DNA of 64,000 bases from the NCBI RefSeq assembly GCF_040932005.1, contig NZ_CP162414.1, forward strand, positions 1,825,501 through 1,889,500, in the 5' to 3' direction. Below are positions 62,935-64,000 of the stretch, piece by piece; position 1 is the stretch's first letter, and each line of letters starts with the position of its first letter. This stretch comes from Aestuariibius sp. HNIBRBA575 (GTDB lineage: Bacteria; Pseudomonadota; Alphaproteobacteria; Rhodobacterales; Rhodobacteraceae). The position numbers were made by a program, and so were the translations under genes. Under the pieces are notes generated by a model, which was not told the origin of the DNA, did not search any database, and was given only the letters and a program-made list of their open reading frames with translations.

Positions 62935-63768
62935 TCAGTGACAGGACTCAAGCGCCACAATCCACGTAGATATTTGAATACTGTGCCCGATGGTTTCGGG
63001 TTGATTGTTGTCCAATCTTTGACAGCTGATCGGGCGACCACACATATTAAAATATTCTGTGCGTTCGGAATCGCTAGCAAGCGAAGTTGGATCTTGGTCA
63101 ATTTGCTGGGTCTGAATACAAGACAGAGTTGTAGATGAGGCCGAGTTTTGAACCGTCCTTGAAGGGATTGGGTTTGTCTGCAATTCTGGATGTTGAGATG
63201 CAGCGTCTAGATCAGGACTGATTTCCCAACCAAAGGTGGCCAACGGCAGATTCGTCCGGTTTCTGATCTGTGCCATATCCACATAGGATTCCCCCAGGTC
63301 ACCTAATTCATCAAGGACAAACTTTGCAGCGGGCACGCCCGATATTGTTGAAAACTCGAAATACCCCTGTTTTGTCTGGTTATCTCCTCCATTTTGGTCA
63401 TCTATGTAAGTAAATAAGAACCGGTCGCCCTGACGAGAAATCAAGGTCACCGGCCAACGGAACCACTCATTATTTTGCGCCAAGATTTGAAAAAACGAGC
63501 CACCTTCGCGAATAATCAGAGCGGGTCGATCACACATTCGTTCTTGAAAATAGGATTTGGTGCAAATGGTGGGCCCGTAGTCACCGGCGAATTGCGAAAC
63601 CAATAAATCACTATTTTCTGTTACGTCCTGTTGTGTCTGACCTTGCCCAATTTGCGGTGAATTTTGTGTCGGGTCACGTTGGATCGCAGCTTCCGGAACG
63701 CAACCGGATGTGAATAGTGCGCTGGCAGCCAAGACCTTAAAGCTATAAATATTTAGAAAGTTGTTCAT
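62935..63768 (-). CDS. Orphan lipoprotein of unknown function
   Basis: A 277-residue protein with a lipoprotein signal (start 63768, MNNFLNIYSFKVLAASALF, lipobox TSGC, lipidated Cys at about residue 23). The next 30 residues are rich in Gln, Asn and Thr, a typical flexible linker. The main part has several Cys that might form disulfides. I cannot place it in a family. The frame reaches back to 63840, but that start adds a leader without a lipobox in the right place. It is flanked by tRNA-Val and the tRNA-Asp/phosphatase genes and has no coupled partner. Confidence 0.7.
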   Translation of the reverse strand: MNNFLNIYSFKVLAASALFTSGCVPEAAIQRDPTQNSPQIGQGQTQQDVTENSDLLVSQFAGDYGPTICTKSYFQERMCDRPALIIREGGSFFQILAQNNEWFRWPVTLISRQGDRFLFTYIDDQNGGDNQTKQGYFEFSTISGVPAAKFVLDELGDLGESYVDMAQIRNRTNLPLATFGWEISPDLDAASQHPELQTNPIPSRTVQNSASSTTLSCIQTQQIDQDPTSLASDSERTEYFNMCGRPISCQRLDNNQPETIGHSIQISTWIVALESCH

Positions 63769-63944
63769 ACACACACCGTGATTGAAAAGATACGATGCAG
63801 CCGAACAACGCACACCACACCGCAAAAAACAAGCCCACACAAATGGGTAAACCGATGCATATTGGCTTACTCAAACACTTGTCGAATCGAAATCGAAAAT
63901 CCCGTCAAAGCTTGTTCAAAGCGCAGGTAGAACTGAGGGGGATA

Positions 63945-64000
<56 letters not shown>

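Overview
The window is a stretch of core chromosome from a marine-type alphaproteobacterium, most likely Rhodobacterales (Roseobacter group). The evidence is the gene content and protein style: ALA synthase (Shemin pathway) HemA, a fused indolepyruvate ferredoxin oxidoreductase, an M23 peptidase next to a bactofilin, BolA with a monothiol glutaredoxin, two adjacent GAPDH genes, a LexA box of the alphaproteobacterial GTTC-N7-GTTC type, and a perfect FnrL-type box. I cannot name a genus. I see no phage, transposon, integrase, CRISPR array or rRNA operon.

Layout. 1-5.1 kb: a truncated acyltransferase and iorAB on the minus strand, divergent from a LysR gene with a symmetrical LysR box between them; the LysR gene is followed by a possible small RNA. 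5.1-7.2 kb: an ECF42-type sigma factor with its YCII/DGPF partner, and a MAPEG protein. 7.3-11 kb: purL, bolA, grxD and a membrane protein. 11-17.9 kb: zapA and a coiled-coil gene, then central carbon genes (tkt and two GAPDH paralogues), a JAMM-like lipoprotein, two tiny genes, and repeated GTTAGCGC-type operators. 17.9-19 kb: coaD and a CBS-domain protein. 19-26.4 kb: valine/methylmalonate-semialdehyde catabolism (LysR, mmsA, acyl-CoA dehydrogenase, HIBYL-CoA hydrolase, mmsB), with an unknown gene and a YbdK-type ligase in between. 26.4-35.4 kb: a GIN-domain protein, uvrA with a LexA box, lpdA, a diguanylate cyclase, a DUF924 protein and an MFS transporter. 35.5-43.5 kb: queA with a giant AsmA/YhdP-like protein, then bcp, a DUF455 protein, an M23 peptidase and a bactofilin. 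43.5-54.4 kb: a DUF2189 protein, prfB, mrcA, amiC, an aminotransferase, an M48 protease and a DsbA-like protein. Between mrcA and amiC sits an opposite-strand pair, a methyltransferase and an AAC(3)-I-like acetyltransferase, which looks inserted. 54.4-61.8 kb: ispG, rodZ, hemA, an FnrL box, an M20 peptidase, an S41 peptidase and a small membrane protein. 61.9-64 kb: two identical tRNA-Asp genes, a histidine phosphatase, an orphan lipoprotein and the start of a tRNA-Val.

How it fits together: most of the window is housekeeping (purine, pentose phosphate/glycolysis, haem, isoprenoid, peptidoglycan and DNA repair). Regulation is more informative than gene novelty. Candidate operators for a LysR activator, a LacI-type carbon regulator, LexA, FnrL and possibly CtrA can be read directly. 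I found no clear undescribed multi-gene system. The best leads are the CCTCCC-bearing small RNA candidate at about 5.0 kb, the shared GTTAGCGC operator set, the inserted methyltransferase/AAC(3)-I pair, the predicted NADP-type GAPDH paralogue and the JAMM-like lipoprotein.
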